Shown piece after piece: positions 29,218 through 37,388 of a DNA stretch of 64,000 bases; position 1 is the stretch's first letter, and every line of letters starts with the position of its first letter. The position numbers were made by a program, and so were the translations under genes. The notes beneath the pieces were generated by a model. It worked only from the letters and a program-made list of their open reading frames with translations, ran no database searches and was not told the DNA's origin. This stretch comes from Cyclobacteriaceae bacterium (GTDB lineage Bacteria > Bacteroidota > Bacteroidia > Cytophagales > Cyclobacteriaceae). The DNA lies in NCBI GenBank assembly GCA_019638355.1, contig JAHBTY010000005.1:186001-250000 (forward strand), read 5' to 3'.

Positions 29218-29595
29218 TTACAACACGTGCTGCTGAAAAAGTCGCTCCAACACTTCTTGTGGATTATCGGTAATGCCGGGATGTACTTTTGAAGTTTGAA
29301 TGATAGAACTGCGGGTGGCTGTTAACCACCGAAATCGCTCAGCCATAGAAAGTTCGCCAATGGGGCCGCTCCCCTTGCCTCCGGCACTTATTTGCTCAAA
29401 CGCCTGAATATAATTTTGCACTTCGGGCAACTCAATATCTTTACAAAATGCAGTAATGCGGGTTGCATTAATTTCAATTTTTGTTTTAAGGAATTTTAAA
29501 GGCCCACAATATAAAATTACGCCCACGTTCACGAACTCTTCGCGTTCAACTTTGGGCACAACCCGAATGATGGCATATTCAAACACGTGCTGCAT
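29218..29595 (-). CDS. DUF3037 family protein
   Basis: 125 residues from the ATG at 29595, which restores the family N-terminus MQHVFEYAIIRVVPKVEREEF followed by VNVGVILYC. An upstream frame to 29634 lies within the HipA-like gene. DUF3037 proteins are regularly encoded next to a HipA-like kinase, as here; their role is unknown. The start overlaps the end of the upstream gene by 17 bases, so the two are translationally coupled. The C-terminus ERLFQQHVL reaches the heptamer element. Confidence 0.85.
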   Translation of the reverse strand: MQHVFEYAIIRVVPKVEREEFVNVGVILYCGPLKFLKTKIEINATRITAFCKDIELPEVQNYIQAFEQISAGGKGSGPIGELSMAERFRWLTATRSSIIQTSKVHPGITDNPQEVLERLFQQHVL

Positions 29596-30355
29596 GTTGG
29601 GCTTCGTTAACAAAATAAGCTGCGTGGGCCACACGCGAAGTTAATACTTGCAGGTATGCGTTGCGATGTTCAACTGCTGATTCGAATGCAGGATCATCGG
29701 TAAGCCATTCTTCCGGAATCAGGTTTACGATTGCTGCCAGTTTTTCGGTGGTAAGCAAAGCACACAACTCAGTACTCACTTCTTTTAAGTGCGTAGCCTG
29801 TGGCAACAACACATGATCTTTTATTTTAGGAAATGGGCGTTCGGGGTTTTGCCAATCGTTCCATGTATGGTGCACATACAAAGCCGCACCATGATCGATA
29901 AGCCAGAGTTCTTTATGCCACCACAGCATGTTGGTGTTGCGCACGGTGCGGTCCACATTATGAAGCAAACAATCCAGCCATACAATTTTAGATGCGAGTA
30001 CCGAATCAATTTTTGTTACCAACGGATCGAACGTAACTGCTCCCGATAGATAATGCACCGCCAGATTTAACCCTACACTTGCCTTTAATAAATCCTGAAT
30101 TTCTTCATCACCTTCAATGCGACCAAAGGCTACATCTAAATTTGCAAACACAATTTCCGGAACGCGTAAACCGAGTGTTCGGGCGATCTCACCACCAATC
30201 AGTTCTGCAATCAATGCCTTGCGCCCCTGCCCTGCCCCGCGAAACTTCAGTACATACATAAACTGATCATCGGCCTCAACCAAAGCGGGCAACGAACCAC
30301 CTTCGCGCAAAGGCGTGATGTAGCGGGTAACGTTTACGTGGCGAAGTGAAAGCAT
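29579..30355 (-). CDS. HipA-like kinase domain protein
   Basis: 258 residues. It has only the C-terminal, kinase-like part of HipA: an ATP-loop region (FMYVLKFRGAGQGRKALIAELIGGEIA, about 32-58), the catalytic segment LDCLLHNVDRTVRNTNML (about 129-146, with N-x-D-R) and a DHG in place of DFG/DxD (WLIDHGAALYVHH, about 150-162). HipA proper phosphorylates glutamyl-tRNA synthetase, but these short stand-alone forms paired with DUF3037 have no established substrate. There is no HipB-type antitoxin beside it. A toxin-like role is therefore only a possibility. Confidence 0.82.
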   Translation of the reverse strand: MLSLRHVNVTRYITPLREGGSLPALVEADDQFMYVLKFRGAGQGRKALIAELIGGEIARTLGLRVPEIVFANLDVAFGRIEGDEEIQDLLKASVGLNLAVHYLSGAVTFDPLVTKIDSVLASKIVWLDCLLHNVDRTVRNTNMLWWHKELWLIDHGAALYVHHTWNDWQNPERPFPKIKDHVLLPQATHLKEVSTELCALLTTEKLAAIVNLIPEEWLTDDPAFESAVEHRNAYLQVLTSRVAHAAYFVNEAQHAARV

Positions 30356-30394
30356 AGCCGCAAAATAGATAATAGTTATCGGATGCCTGATCGT

Positions 30395-30679
30395 TCAAGA
30401 GAACTTCTTTTCAGGATTTTGACGTACATCGAAGAATGCAAGGATGATAAGCTGATCTTGTTTTACACGATAGAGAATCCGGATTTGTTTGGTGAGTTGA
30501 AAACCACGTATCTCACCAGATTCAATTGGGCCCATGGCAGGATAGTTTTTAAGTAACTTGATGACGGAATCTGATTTTTCAATAAAATGCTTTGCTGTTG
30601 CAGCACCCCATTTAGTTGTTAAATATTCAACAATCTGATCAAAATGTTTTTCAGCTCGTGGGGTAACGTAAACCTCCAT
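30395..30679 (-). CDS. RelE/ParE-family toxin
   Basis: 94 residues with the RelE/ParE fold pattern: MEVYVTPRAEKHFDQIVEYL, a central helix, IRGFQLTKQIRILYRVKQDQLIILAFFDVRQNPEK. The C-terminal strand motif 'RILYRV..D.LIILAFFD.R.NP' is typical. The target (mRNA at the ribosome or gyrase) cannot be told by eye. It is encoded 3 bases after the antitoxin. Confidence 0.88.
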   Translation of the reverse strand: MEVYVTPRAEKHFDQIVEYLTTKWGAATAKHFIEKSDSVIKLLKNYPAMGPIESGEIRGFQLTKQIRILYRVKQDQLIILAFFDVRQNPEKKFS

Positions 30680-30682
30680 TAA

Positions 30683-30907
30683 TTAATATTTGCTTTTCAA
30701 ATCATCCCAGCTGATCAGATTTTCATTTTCCTCCGATTCCTTGTAGGATAAGTACACCTCGTGTTTTTGATCCTCGGTAAGATTATCCCAAAATGATTTC
30801 GAATTATCAGGTTGTTTCAAAAAATCATAAATAGCTCTCAGTAATTCTTCATTCTCTATTTCATCTAAAATTTTATGCAAATCCGATTTCAATTCAAGCG
30901 TGCTCAT
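30683..30907 (-). CDS. Antitoxin of the RelE/ParE pair
   Basis: 74 residues from the ATG at 30907 (MSTLELKSDLHKILDEIENE). The longer open frame to 30985 would cross the promoter and overlap a divergent gene. It is acidic, with a helical N-terminus (LKSDLHKILDEIENEELLRAIYDFL) and a C-terminus (LSYKESEENENLISWDDLKSKY) that probably wraps the toxin. No clear DNA-binding motif is visible. A consensus -7 element lies upstream at 30926. Confidence 0.82.
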   Translation of the reverse strand: MSTLELKSDLHKILDEIENEELLRAIYDFLKQPDNSKSFWDNLTEDQKHEVYLSYKESEENENLISWDDLKSKY

Positions 30908-30925
30908 AACAGATAGTATTTCTTT

Positions 30926-30933
30926 CAAAGATA
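30926..30933 (-). promoter_or_regulatory. -7 promoter element (TATCTTTG) of the toxin-antitoxin operon
   Basis: On the minus strand TATCTTTG fits TAnnTTTG exactly and lies 18 bases before the antitoxin start. Confidence 0.55.
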
Positions 30934-30952
30934 ATAAAACCACGGCATTTAG

Positions 30953-30960
30953 TACCTTTA
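30953..30960 (+). promoter_or_regulatory. Candidate -7 element (TACCTTTA) for the DUF1080 lipoprotein
   Basis: TACCTTTA differs from TAnnTTTG at the last base and lies 18 bases before the ATG at 30979. It is flanked by the small dyad TTAGTAC...GTACTAA (30949-30968), a possible operator. Confidence 0.4.
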
Positions 30961-30978
30961 ATGTACTAAGTTCAACGT

Positions 30979-31749
30979 ATGACAAAGTTTATCTACTCAA
31001 CAGTCCTTTCCTTACTTCTTATTTCGTGTGCATCCAAGCAAACCGAGTGGATTGATCTCTTCAACGGCAAAGATCTAACCGACTGGACCGTTAAAATCCA
31101 TCACCATGAAGTGGGTGAAAATTTTGGCAACACATTTCGGGTAGCGGATAATATGATTCAGGTTCGTTACGATCAATACGGAGATTTCAATGATCAGTTT
31201 GCGCATCTATACTATAATAAACCGTTCTCCAATTATCATCTCAAATTAGAATATCAGTTTACAGGCGAATTGCAACAGGGCGCACCGGAATATACCATAC
31301 TCAACAGTGGCGTTATGTTTCATTCGCAAGACCCTCATACCATGTTGAAAGAACAGAACTGGCCCATCTCAGTAGAGATGCAATTTCTGGCCGGACTTGG
31401 TGATGGCCAACCACGCCCCACCGGCAACATGTGTTCACCGGGCACTGATATTGTATTTGAGGGAAAAGTGTATGATGGCCACTGCCTCAACTCGACATCC
31501 AAAACGTATGGTAAAGATGAATGGGTTAAAGCCGAGTTGATTGTTTGGAACGATTCACTTATCACACAAATCATTAATGGCGATACCGTTTTGCAATATT
31601 CCAAACCTACCATGGGCGGTGGTGTGGTAAATGGTTACGACAGCGCCATCTGGAAACCCGGTACTGCATTGAAGTCGGGATACATTGCACTGCAAAGCGA
31701 AGGTCAACCAATTAATTTCAGAAATGTAAAGTTGCGGCAGTTGGAATAG
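30979..31749 (+). CDS. DUF1080 lipoprotein (3-keto-disaccharide hydrolase-like)
   Basis: 256 residues. Lipoprotein signal MTKFIYSTVLSLLLISC with lipidated Cys17. The mature part opens WIDLFNGKDLTDWTVKI, the DUF1080 signature, and has the concanavalin-like jelly-roll pattern (FSNYHLKLEYQF, NSGVMFHSQ, EMQFLAGLGDG, YIALQSEGQPINFRNVKLR). Family members hydrolyse glycosidic bonds of 3-keto-sugars. It stands alone between the toxin-antitoxin pair and a heptamer element, away from the sugar cluster where a second DUF1080 gene (49847) occurs. Attached to a periplasmic or outer membrane face. Confidence 0.85.
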   Translation: MTKFIYSTVLSLLLISCASKQTEWIDLFNGKDLTDWTVKIHHHEVGENFGNTFRVADNMIQVRYDQYGDFNDQFAHLYYNKPFSNYHLKLEYQFTGELQQGAPEYTILNSGVMFHSQDPHTMLKEQNWPISVEMQFLAGLGDGQPRPTGNMCSPGTDIVFEGKVYDGHCLNSTSKTYGKDEWVKAELIVWNDSLITQIINGDTVLQYSKPTMGGGVVNGYDSAIWKPGTALKSGYIALQSEGQPINFRNVKLRQLE

Positions 31750-31922
31750 GCCGCAGGTTGCTGGCTTCTTGTTGCTGGTTGTGTGGACGTTGATTTGGCA
31801 GTAAATAATCAGTAAGTGGAATACGGAAGTCTATAATAACTTGTTAGAGTATGTACAAACCAGAAGCCAGTAACCAGAAGCCAGAAACTAACAACGGTAA
31901 CTGGTAACCGGAAACCTGTAAC
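31750..31922. repeat. Heptamer-phased inverted repeat element (CCAGAAA class), copy B
   Basis: Left arm GGTTGCT, GGCTTCT, TGTTGCT, GGTTGTG (31756-31783). Right arm CCAGAAG, CCAGTAA, CCAGAAG, CCAGAAA, CTAACAA, CGGTAA, CTGGTAA, CCGGAAA, CCTGTAA (31860-31921), all heptamers except one hexamer. The distal right arm (GGTAACTGGTAACCGGAAAC) closely matches copy A. It fills the gap between convergent stop codons. Confidence 0.88.
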
Positions 31923-32606
31923 TCACCCCACCAATATCTTCCGCACCTGCTCCATCCCCGTACTCGCTTTATCTACAATAAACTCAAGATTGGGTACATG
32001 TAAAATTTCGGGCTTCTTCGGATCGACAACATACTTGGGAACATGATCGGGAACGTAATCAATCAAACCAGCAGCAGGATAAACAACCATAGAAGTACCC
32101 ACTACCAGAAAAACATCAGCACCGGATGCAATGTCAGCAGCCACTTCAATCATGGGCACGACTTCACCAAACCAAACAATGTTGGGTCGCAATTGCGAAC
32201 CTAATTCACATGTGTCGCCTATGTTTAGTTCCGTACCGTTGATCTTGTAAACCAAAGCCGGATTTTTGGTGCTGCGCGATTCAAACAAACTTCCATGCAA
32301 ATGAATAACACGCGAAGAACCTGCACGCTCGTGCAGGTCATCTACATTTTGGGTAATGATGGTTACATCAAATTGTTTTTCTAGCTCCACTAAAATTTCA
32401 TGCCCGCGATTGGGTTTTACTTCGTGCGCCTTCCGCCTGCGCTGATTATAAAAATCCAATACCAGCGTTGGATTTTTATACCATGCTTCTGGGGTTGCCA
32501 CATCTTCAATCCTATACCCTTCCCACAACCCACCGGCATCCCGAAAGGTAGCAATGCCACTTTCGGCACTAATGCCGGCTCCTGTTAAAACGACTAATTT
32601 TTTCAT
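31923..32606 (-). CDS. Sir2-family NAD-dependent protein deacylase (CobB type), zinc cysteines missing
   Basis: 227 residues. The NAD-binding motif TGAGISAESGIATFR (8-22), TQNVDDLHERAG (85-96), catalytic His104 in HLHG and VVGTSMVVYPAAGL are intact. Tyr53 and Arg56 (FYNQRRR) match the pair that lets SIRT5/CobB-type sirtuins bind succinyl- or malonyl-lysine, so deacylation beyond acetyl is likely. The small domain between His104 and PNIVWFGE normally holds four zinc-binding Cys; here only Cys133 is present, and it is the only cysteine in the protein. The fold must therefore be stabilised without zinc. It starts next to heptamer element C. Confidence 0.9.
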   Translation of the reverse strand: MKKLVVLTGAGISAESGIATFRDAGGLWEGYRIEDVATPEAWYKNPTLVLDFYNQRRRKAHEVKPNRGHEILVELEKQFDVTIITQNVDDLHERAGSSRVIHLHGSLFESRSTKNPALVYKINGTELNIGDTCELGSQLRPNIVWFGEVVPMIEVAADIASGADVFLVVGTSMVVYPAAGLIDYVPDHVPKYVVDPKKPEILHVPNLEFIVDKASTGMEQVRKILVG

Positions 32607-32769
32607 AAACTGGTTACTGGTTTCTGGTCGCTGGTTTCTCGTTTGAGTGGACTAAACAATTTTATAAGGACTCTTTAAATACTGATTACTTAATACCCAA
32701 AAATACTCTGTTAAATCAAAGCCTTAACTACCAGAAACAAGAAACCAGTAACCAGCAACCACCAGGCAA
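32607..32769. repeat. Heptamer-phased inverted repeat element (CCAGAAA class), copy C
   Basis: Left arm CTGGTTA, CTGGTTT, CTGGTCG, CTGGTTT, CTCGTTT (32610-32644). Right arm CCAGAAA, CAAGAAA, CCAGTAA, CCAGCAA, CCACCAG (32731-32765). It is related to copy A in inverted orientation. It fills the gap between the sirtuin start and the peptidase stop, both on the minus strand. Confidence 0.88.
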
Positions 32770-34806
32770 CTATTTCAATCTTCTATCAAAAAAATCTTTA
32801 GCACGCTCAAATACCTGCTTCCAGCTTTCATAACGCAAAAAGCCATGCACTTCATCGGGCAACACTAAAACTTCCACAGTTACATTTTTATCGCGCAGTT
32901 TTTCTGCCAGATCAAGACTCTGCTGAAAGTTTACATTGCGATCATCATCGCCATGCACAAACAACACGGGTGCAACCCACTTCGAAAGATCTGCCACCGG
33001 AGAATATCTTACTGCGATGTCGGCCTCAGTTGGTTTTAAGCCCCATGAGTTGGTTGCATCCTGTCCGTTGAATGACCAATCGTGTACACCGTGTACATCT
33101 ACACCGGCTTTAAAAATTTCAGGATTGCGCGCCAAACCCATCGCGGTTAAGTAGCCGCCATACGAACCACCCCACAATCCAATTTTGTTCGCGTCAACTT
33201 CGGGTAATGATTGCAAATGTTTGGCTGCAGCCACTACATCCTGGTATTCGTTCGCACCGCGTGGCCCTTGGTTTTTCGCCCTGCGAAAATCGCGACCATA
33301 TCCAGTACCTGACCGAAAGTTTACTGACAATACCACATACCCCTGGCTGGCGAGGTATTGATTAAACGCATAGGAGTTAATGTAATAGTCGCTGTAATGA
33401 AAACCCAGTAACATCTGCCGGATCGGGCCACCGTGCATAAACACAATACCAGGCCTTTTTCCACTTGCATTTCGATTAATAAACAATTGTGCATGTACGA
33501 GTGTACCATCAGCAGCTTTCAGTTCCACAGCTTCGGGTTTTACAAAAACGGTGCTCGAAAATGTGGTGAGCTTTTGCGCATAAACCGGAACGGTTGCTTT
33601 GCTCGCTTCATCCAAGCGCACCAATGTTTTGGAGGTATTGCTGGTAGAACGAAAAGCATACAAATTTGTACCTGCCAATGCCGGGTACATCTCAATCCCC
33701 TCGCCTGTTGTAACAGCCGTAAGCGTTCCGGTTGTTACATCTGCCTTCCAGATGTGCCTGCGATTAATGTCGGTGCGATTGCCATCGAAGTAAATGAACT
33801 TACCTGTTGCATCCGCCACAAAACTTTCCACTTCGCCATCGCCCGGAGTAATGTCTTTCAGATCGCTGCCGGTTTCGGTCATGGAATAAATATGATTCCA
33901 ACCGGTGTGTTCGGAGAAAAATAAAATCCGACCCGATGCCAACCAGGCGAGCGGAGTGTTTACATACGACTGTGCAAAGCCACCATCATCGGCTGGTGAT
34001 TTCCAGATTTGTTTGGCAAAACCACTTTGTGCATCGGCCACCCACACCGAAAATTTTACGCCACCCGTAAGATTACTTAACTCACCCATTTTGGTTCCGG
34101 CTGTGCGAATAAAAGCAATCTGTTTACCATCGGGCGACCATGCCGGATAATTATCATTACTTACATCAGCCGCAATCCAACGAATAGCCCTACGTGTTAA
34201 ACTATACACCCCAATAAAACTATGATCGCCCCGATCGCTTACAAACAGCACTTCGTTACCATCGGGCGAAAACTTAGGACTGTGATTGCTGCCGCGTGCA
34301 CTGAATAACAATTTAGGGGTGGTATTGATGTCCAATGGTGATTCATAAATCTGTCCCCCGCGACTGAATAAAAAACGAATGCCATCTTTAAAAAACACCG
34401 GGCTTGAACCGACTACAATTTTCGCTGGCTGACTTTTAGATGAAATCTCTTTATAATAGATAGCCTGCTCAGTGCCTTCAGGAAGACTGGCAGGATTTGG
34501 ATTTTGCCCAGCGCGGTTGGCAGCGCTACCGCGCACATACAACAACTTGGTACCATTGGGTGAGAATGTGAGTTGTGAAAGTTCCTGCCCATCGTCTAGG
34601 GTATATTCCGTAAGGAAGCGCGGTAAATCGGTACCGGTTTTAACCAGGATGTTGCGTTTGCCATGATCGTTAATAACCCAGGCGATATTTTTTCCATCGG
34701 GCGAGGCAGCAAAGTTGCTTTCTATGGGATGGCTCATAAACTGCTCCAGTGTTTGTGCCGAAGCCGTGAGGGATAATAGAAACAGGATTGAGACGATATT
34801 TTTCAT
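32770..34806 (-). CDS. Secreted S9-family prolyl oligopeptidase-type peptidase
   Basis: 678 residues, signal peptide MKNIVSILFLLSLTASAQ. An N-terminal seven-bladed beta-propeller (repeats such as NIAWVIND, KLLYVRG, EVLFVSDRG, QIAFIRT, FIYFDGNRTD; about 25-400) is followed by an alpha/beta hydrolase domain. The nucleophile Ser is in GLWGGSYGGYL (about residue 547), Asp in PVLFVHGDDDRNV and His in LPDEVHGFLR near the C-terminus, a complete triad. The family cleaves short peptides, often after Pro or acylated residues. A minus-strand TATCTTAC close to the start could be a weak promoter. Confidence 0.94.
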   Translation of the reverse strand: MKNIVSILFLLSLTASAQTLEQFMSHPIESNFAASPDGKNIAWVINDHGKRNILVKTGTDLPRFLTEYTLDDGQELSQLTFSPNGTKLLYVRGSAANRAGQNPNPASLPEGTEQAIYYKEISSKSQPAKIVVGSSPVFFKDGIRFLFSRGGQIYESPLDINTTPKLLFSARGSNHSPKFSPDGNEVLFVSDRGDHSFIGVYSLTRRAIRWIAADVSNDNYPAWSPDGKQIAFIRTAGTKMGELSNLTGGVKFSVWVADAQSGFAKQIWKSPADDGGFAQSYVNTPLAWLASGRILFFSEHTGWNHIYSMTETGSDLKDITPGDGEVESFVADATGKFIYFDGNRTDINRRHIWKADVTTGTLTAVTTGEGIEMYPALAGTNLYAFRSTSNTSKTLVRLDEASKATVPVYAQKLTTFSSTVFVKPEAVELKAADGTLVHAQLFINRNASGKRPGIVFMHGGPIRQMLLGFHYSDYYINSYAFNQYLASQGYVVLSVNFRSGTGYGRDFRRAKNQGPRGANEYQDVVAAAKHLQSLPEVDANKIGLWGGSYGGYLTAMGLARNPEIFKAGVDVHGVHDWSFNGQDATNSWGLKPTEADIAVRYSPVADLSKWVAPVLFVHGDDDRNVNFQQSLDLAEKLRDKNVTVEVLVLPDEVHGFLRYESWKQVFERAKDFFDRRLK

Positions 34807-34952
34807 GGTAGTAAGATACGGAGGTTGGCATAAATATAATGTTACCTCTTCACATAATTTATTTATAAGTGTGAACTGTACCTTAAAAAAATGGATACAA
34901 GTTTTATTTTGAAAAAACTTGACAAATTCACTACTGCATTAAAAAAGTATGA

Positions 34953-35318
34953 TCATAAAATCTCAACTTCTTGTGGAACTATAAATAAAATGACACAACC
35001 AGTATCAGTCTTAACCGAATGTTTGAATGTTGGTGGTGTATAGAGATAATCACCTTTCCTTAATTTTTGTTCGTTAAAGTAAACTTCTCCATCCATTACA
35101 AATGCTTCCTCCCCGGCTGGATGATTGTGGTAAGGATAGGATGCACCGGCTTCAAACTTTAGCAAAAATGTTACTGCTCTTTTGATCGCATTATCGTAGC
35201 GTAGGACTTTAACAAAAATGCCATGCGTATTAATACCATCTTCTATTAACGGCTTCCAGTCTTCCAGTTCGCTACTGGTAATATAGTCTCTTAAGTTGGT
35301 GCTCATGTGTTGGTTCAT
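34953..35318 (-). CDS. Cupin-domain protein
   Basis: 121 residues (or 117 from the second ATG at 35306). Cupin motif 1 is FEAGASYPYHNHPAGEEAFVMDGEVYF (about 53-79), with two His and Glu as likely metal ligands. Motif 2 is GDYLYTPPTFKHSV (about 88-101). It resembles the anti-sigma ChrR-like or quercetinase-like single-domain cupins; the substrate is unknown. It is the last gene of a minus-strand series of small accessory genes, 28 bases behind DUF2911. Confidence 0.85.
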   Translation of the reverse strand: MNQHMSTNLRDYITSSELEDWKPLIEDGINTHGIFVKVLRYDNAIKRAVTFLLKFEAGASYPYHNHPAGEEAFVMDGEVYFNEQKLRKGDYLYTPPTFKHSVKTDTGCVILFIVPQEVEIL

Positions 35319-35346
35319 TCGTGTTATATCTCTATTCTAAAAATTT

Positions 35347-36204
35347 CTATTTTAAGGACTTTATTAGCTCCTGGTTCAACTTCAGGTAGTTATTCCTGTT
35401 GCCGTGTTCAGCTGCTTGCTTTATCGATAACTTGGCGCACTCCAACGCTTCTGACTTTCTTCCCAAATCTTTCAATATTTTAGCTTTATAGTAATGCTGC
35501 CAGTACGGTTTGCCATTTACTTTTTCCCATGCACTGATTGCGTTGTTAATCATTTCAAGGGCTACTTGTAGGTTATTGTCGTACTCGTAATAAAACTGGG
35601 ATGCGTACCAATAATTAGGCGATGAACTTTTGAGGTTGGTTTCTATCTGGCTTCTGAGCTTGTCTTTAAAATTTGCTTTAATGGGTATGGTGATGGCCCA
35701 ATCTTCCCAGCTAAGTACAAGATCACAACTTTCGGGTTTAACATTGCCAAACTCGAAGGTGAGCGTTTCCTTGAATTGTTTTGAGCTTTGCTTCACAGTC
35801 TGAAATCGACATACATCGTCATTCTTTTTATAACCATCTGATCCCCAGTTTTGGATGCCTCTATTTAGAATAACTGTCCAGATTTTCTTTCCAGGGATTG
35901 TATAAATAACATAAGTGCCCGTGTCAATTTTAGTCCCTTGAATTTCCACCGGATCATAAAATGTAATTTTAGTTGGTGCGTTCGCACCTGTTCTCCATAC
36001 AGAATCAAATGGTTCGATATGCCCAATTATTTTTCTGCCCTTTACTCCCGGCCTGGAGTATTGGAGCTGAATCTTTGACATACCAAAATGCTGAACTACC
36101 GTTTGCATTGGGCTTGGGTTAGGAAAGTCCACTTGTGCTGCTGCATCCGTGAACGATATTAAAAAAGTAAAAGCGAGTAGTAAACTTGATGAAAGCCTTG
36201 GCAT
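35347..36204 (-). CDS. Secreted DUF2911 protein
   Basis: 285 residues, signal peptide MPRLSSSLLLAFTFLISFTDAAA. The DUF2911 core has IQLQYSRPGVKGRKI (about 44-58), VWRTGANAPTKITF, DTGTYVIYTIPGKK and WSVILN-like strands, followed by a C-terminal helical tail resembling tetratricopeptide units (NYWYASQFYYEYDNNLQVALEMINNAI). The function is unknown. Such proteins are common, exported and often single-copy in Bacteroidota. Confidence 0.85.
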   Translation of the reverse strand: MPRLSSSLLLAFTFLISFTDAAAQVDFPNPSPMQTVVQHFGMSKIQLQYSRPGVKGRKIIGHIEPFDSVWRTGANAPTKITFYDPVEIQGTKIDTGTYVIYTIPGKKIWTVILNRGIQNWGSDGYKKNDDVCRFQTVKQSSKQFKETLTFEFGNVKPESCDLVLSWEDWAITIPIKANFKDKLRSQIETNLKSSSPNYWYASQFYYEYDNNLQVALEMINNAISAWEKVNGKPYWQHYYKAKILKDLGRKSEALECAKLSIKQAAEHGNRNNYLKLNQELIKSLK

Positions 36205-36228
36205 ATATTGATGGTATAGCTTCTTCTT

Positions 36229-36657
36229 TTAATTATTTTCAGCCAGTTCTCTTATTTTCAGTTTTGCTGTCTGCACCCACTCTAAAGTAGCATCATAATA
36301 GTCTTTGGCTTTTGGAAGTTGTGAGAAGTCACCAATTTCAAAATTCAGGATTGTCAGTCCGTTTACTGCAGTCAAAGTGTAGTGATATTTTACATCGTAT
36401 TCCGTTGGAGCCAAATTAACTTTAGGCAAATACATTTTAAGGGTTAGGCTATTGCTCTTATCAAATTGTGTAACAGTCAGTTTTGAATGGCCTTCCCATT
36501 CAATCACACTTCCTATTTTTAAATTTCCACCCGCATAACTTTCCGGAATGTCATCCCATTGCTTAATGAAAACCGGATTTGTTAACACTTCCCAAACTTT
36601 TTCTTTGGAGGCATTAATTTCAATTTGGTCTCTCACAATAAGCTTTTCTGTTGTCAT
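36229..36657 (-). CDS. SRPBCC (START/AHSA1-like) domain protein
   Basis: 142 residues, a single ligand-binding fold: IVRDQIEINASKEKVWEVL, the WDDIPESYAGGNLKIGSVIEWEG stretch, LPKVNLAPTEYDVKYHYTL and a C-terminal helix DYYDATLEWVQTAKLKIRE. It probably binds a hydrophobic small molecule. A broken paralogue lies 0.9 kb away at 37552-37812, matching the second half of this gene. Confidence 0.85.
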   Translation of the reverse strand: MTTEKLIVRDQIEINASKEKVWEVLTNPVFIKQWDDIPESYAGGNLKIGSVIEWEGHSKLTVTQFDKSNSLTLKMYLPKVNLAPTEYDVKYHYTLTAVNGLTILNFEIGDFSQLPKAKDYYDATLEWVQTAKLKIRELAENN

Positions 36658-36736
36658 TTGTTTGATTTTTATTGTTATTACTCAAGTTTTGGTTTGTGGC
36701 AGTCATAGGTCGTTAATTTGGTTCATGTAGTTTGCC

Positions 36737-36761
36737 CCGCTTACGGAAAACCGATTAGCGG
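36737..36761. repeat. Hairpin CCGCT...AGCGG between accessory genes
   Basis: CCGCTTACGG-AAAA-CCGATTAGCGG folds as a 5-bp outer stem (36737-36741 with 36757-36761), a 2x2 internal loop and a 3-bp inner stem. No T-tract follows on either strand. It lies between the reductase stop and the SRPBCC start. Confidence 0.6.
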
Positions 36762-36770
36762 AACATGGTT

Positions 36771-37328
36771 TTACTCTTTAATTGTTTGATAATAAAGCCC
36801 AACAACTCCTGACTGATATTCTTTTGTTTTAAGAAGGTTAAGTTTTTTCCTACTCAAAATCTTTTTAAACAAAGGATTGCCTTCGCCAAGTATTACTGGA
36901 TTAACCCCTATCCTAATCTCATCAATCAAGTCCAGGTTTAAAAGTGTGGTAATTAACCCTGAGCCGCCAAAGAGCCAGATGTCTTTACTGGCATTTAATT
37001 TTATTTCCTTAATACATTGAACTATGTTATCATTAATCAAAACTGCATTACCATTGGCCGATTGGATACTTTTTGAAAAAACGTATTTATTTAATTTATT
37101 TATTTTCGAATAAAACTCCTTTTCGAAAACGCCAGCAGCATCTGAAGGTTGATAATTACCATAGAGCTCATAACTAACCCTTCCATAGAGCACGGTATCA
37201 ATTTCATCTGCGAAATCAATTAAATCTCTGCCAATTTCATCATCAAATGTGATCCAATCAACTTCTCTGTTTTTGCCTTCAATATATCCGTCAAGTGATA
37301 CGGTTAAGTCAAGAATTATTCGCTTCAT
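36771..37328 (-). CDS. Dihydrofolate reductase-family (RibD C-terminal domain) protein
   Basis: 185 residues: MKRIILDLTVSLDGYIEGKN at the N-terminus, VDWITFD, a TVLYGRVSYELYG segment, the nucleotide-binding KDIWLFGGSGLITTLLNLDL (about 115-134) and IRIGVNPVILGEGNPLF. This is the stand-alone RibD C-terminal fold of the dihydrofolate reductase superfamily, often found as a mobile or accessory gene; the substrate is unknown. It is not a true DHFR of the folate pathway. Confidence 0.88.
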   Translation of the reverse strand: MKRIILDLTVSLDGYIEGKNREVDWITFDDEIGRDLIDFADEIDTVLYGRVSYELYGNYQPSDAAGVFEKEFYSKINKLNKYVFSKSIQSANGNAVLINDNIVQCIKEIKLNASKDIWLFGGSGLITTLLNLDLIDEIRIGVNPVILGEGNPLFKKILSRKKLNLLKTKEYQSGVVGLYYQTIKE

Positions 37329-37388
37329 ATATTATATCTTCAATTTGATATTTATTCTATGATCGGCTCCGGTTTTACAATGACTGTT

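Noticed and set aside
29061..32769. CRISPR-like interpretation of the CCAGAAA arrays
   Set aside because: Units are seven bases, contiguous without spacers, imperfect and inverted between arms; no cas genes are present.
33433..33924. 163-codon plus-strand frame inside the S9 peptidase region
   Set aside because: Antisense to a well-conserved peptidase; rich in Cys and Arg without family resemblance.
34890..35043. Small plus-strand frame (about 51 codons) starting upstream of the cupin gene
   Set aside because: Mostly antisense to the cupin gene, no promoter consensus or start context that decides it; cannot be supported as a gene.
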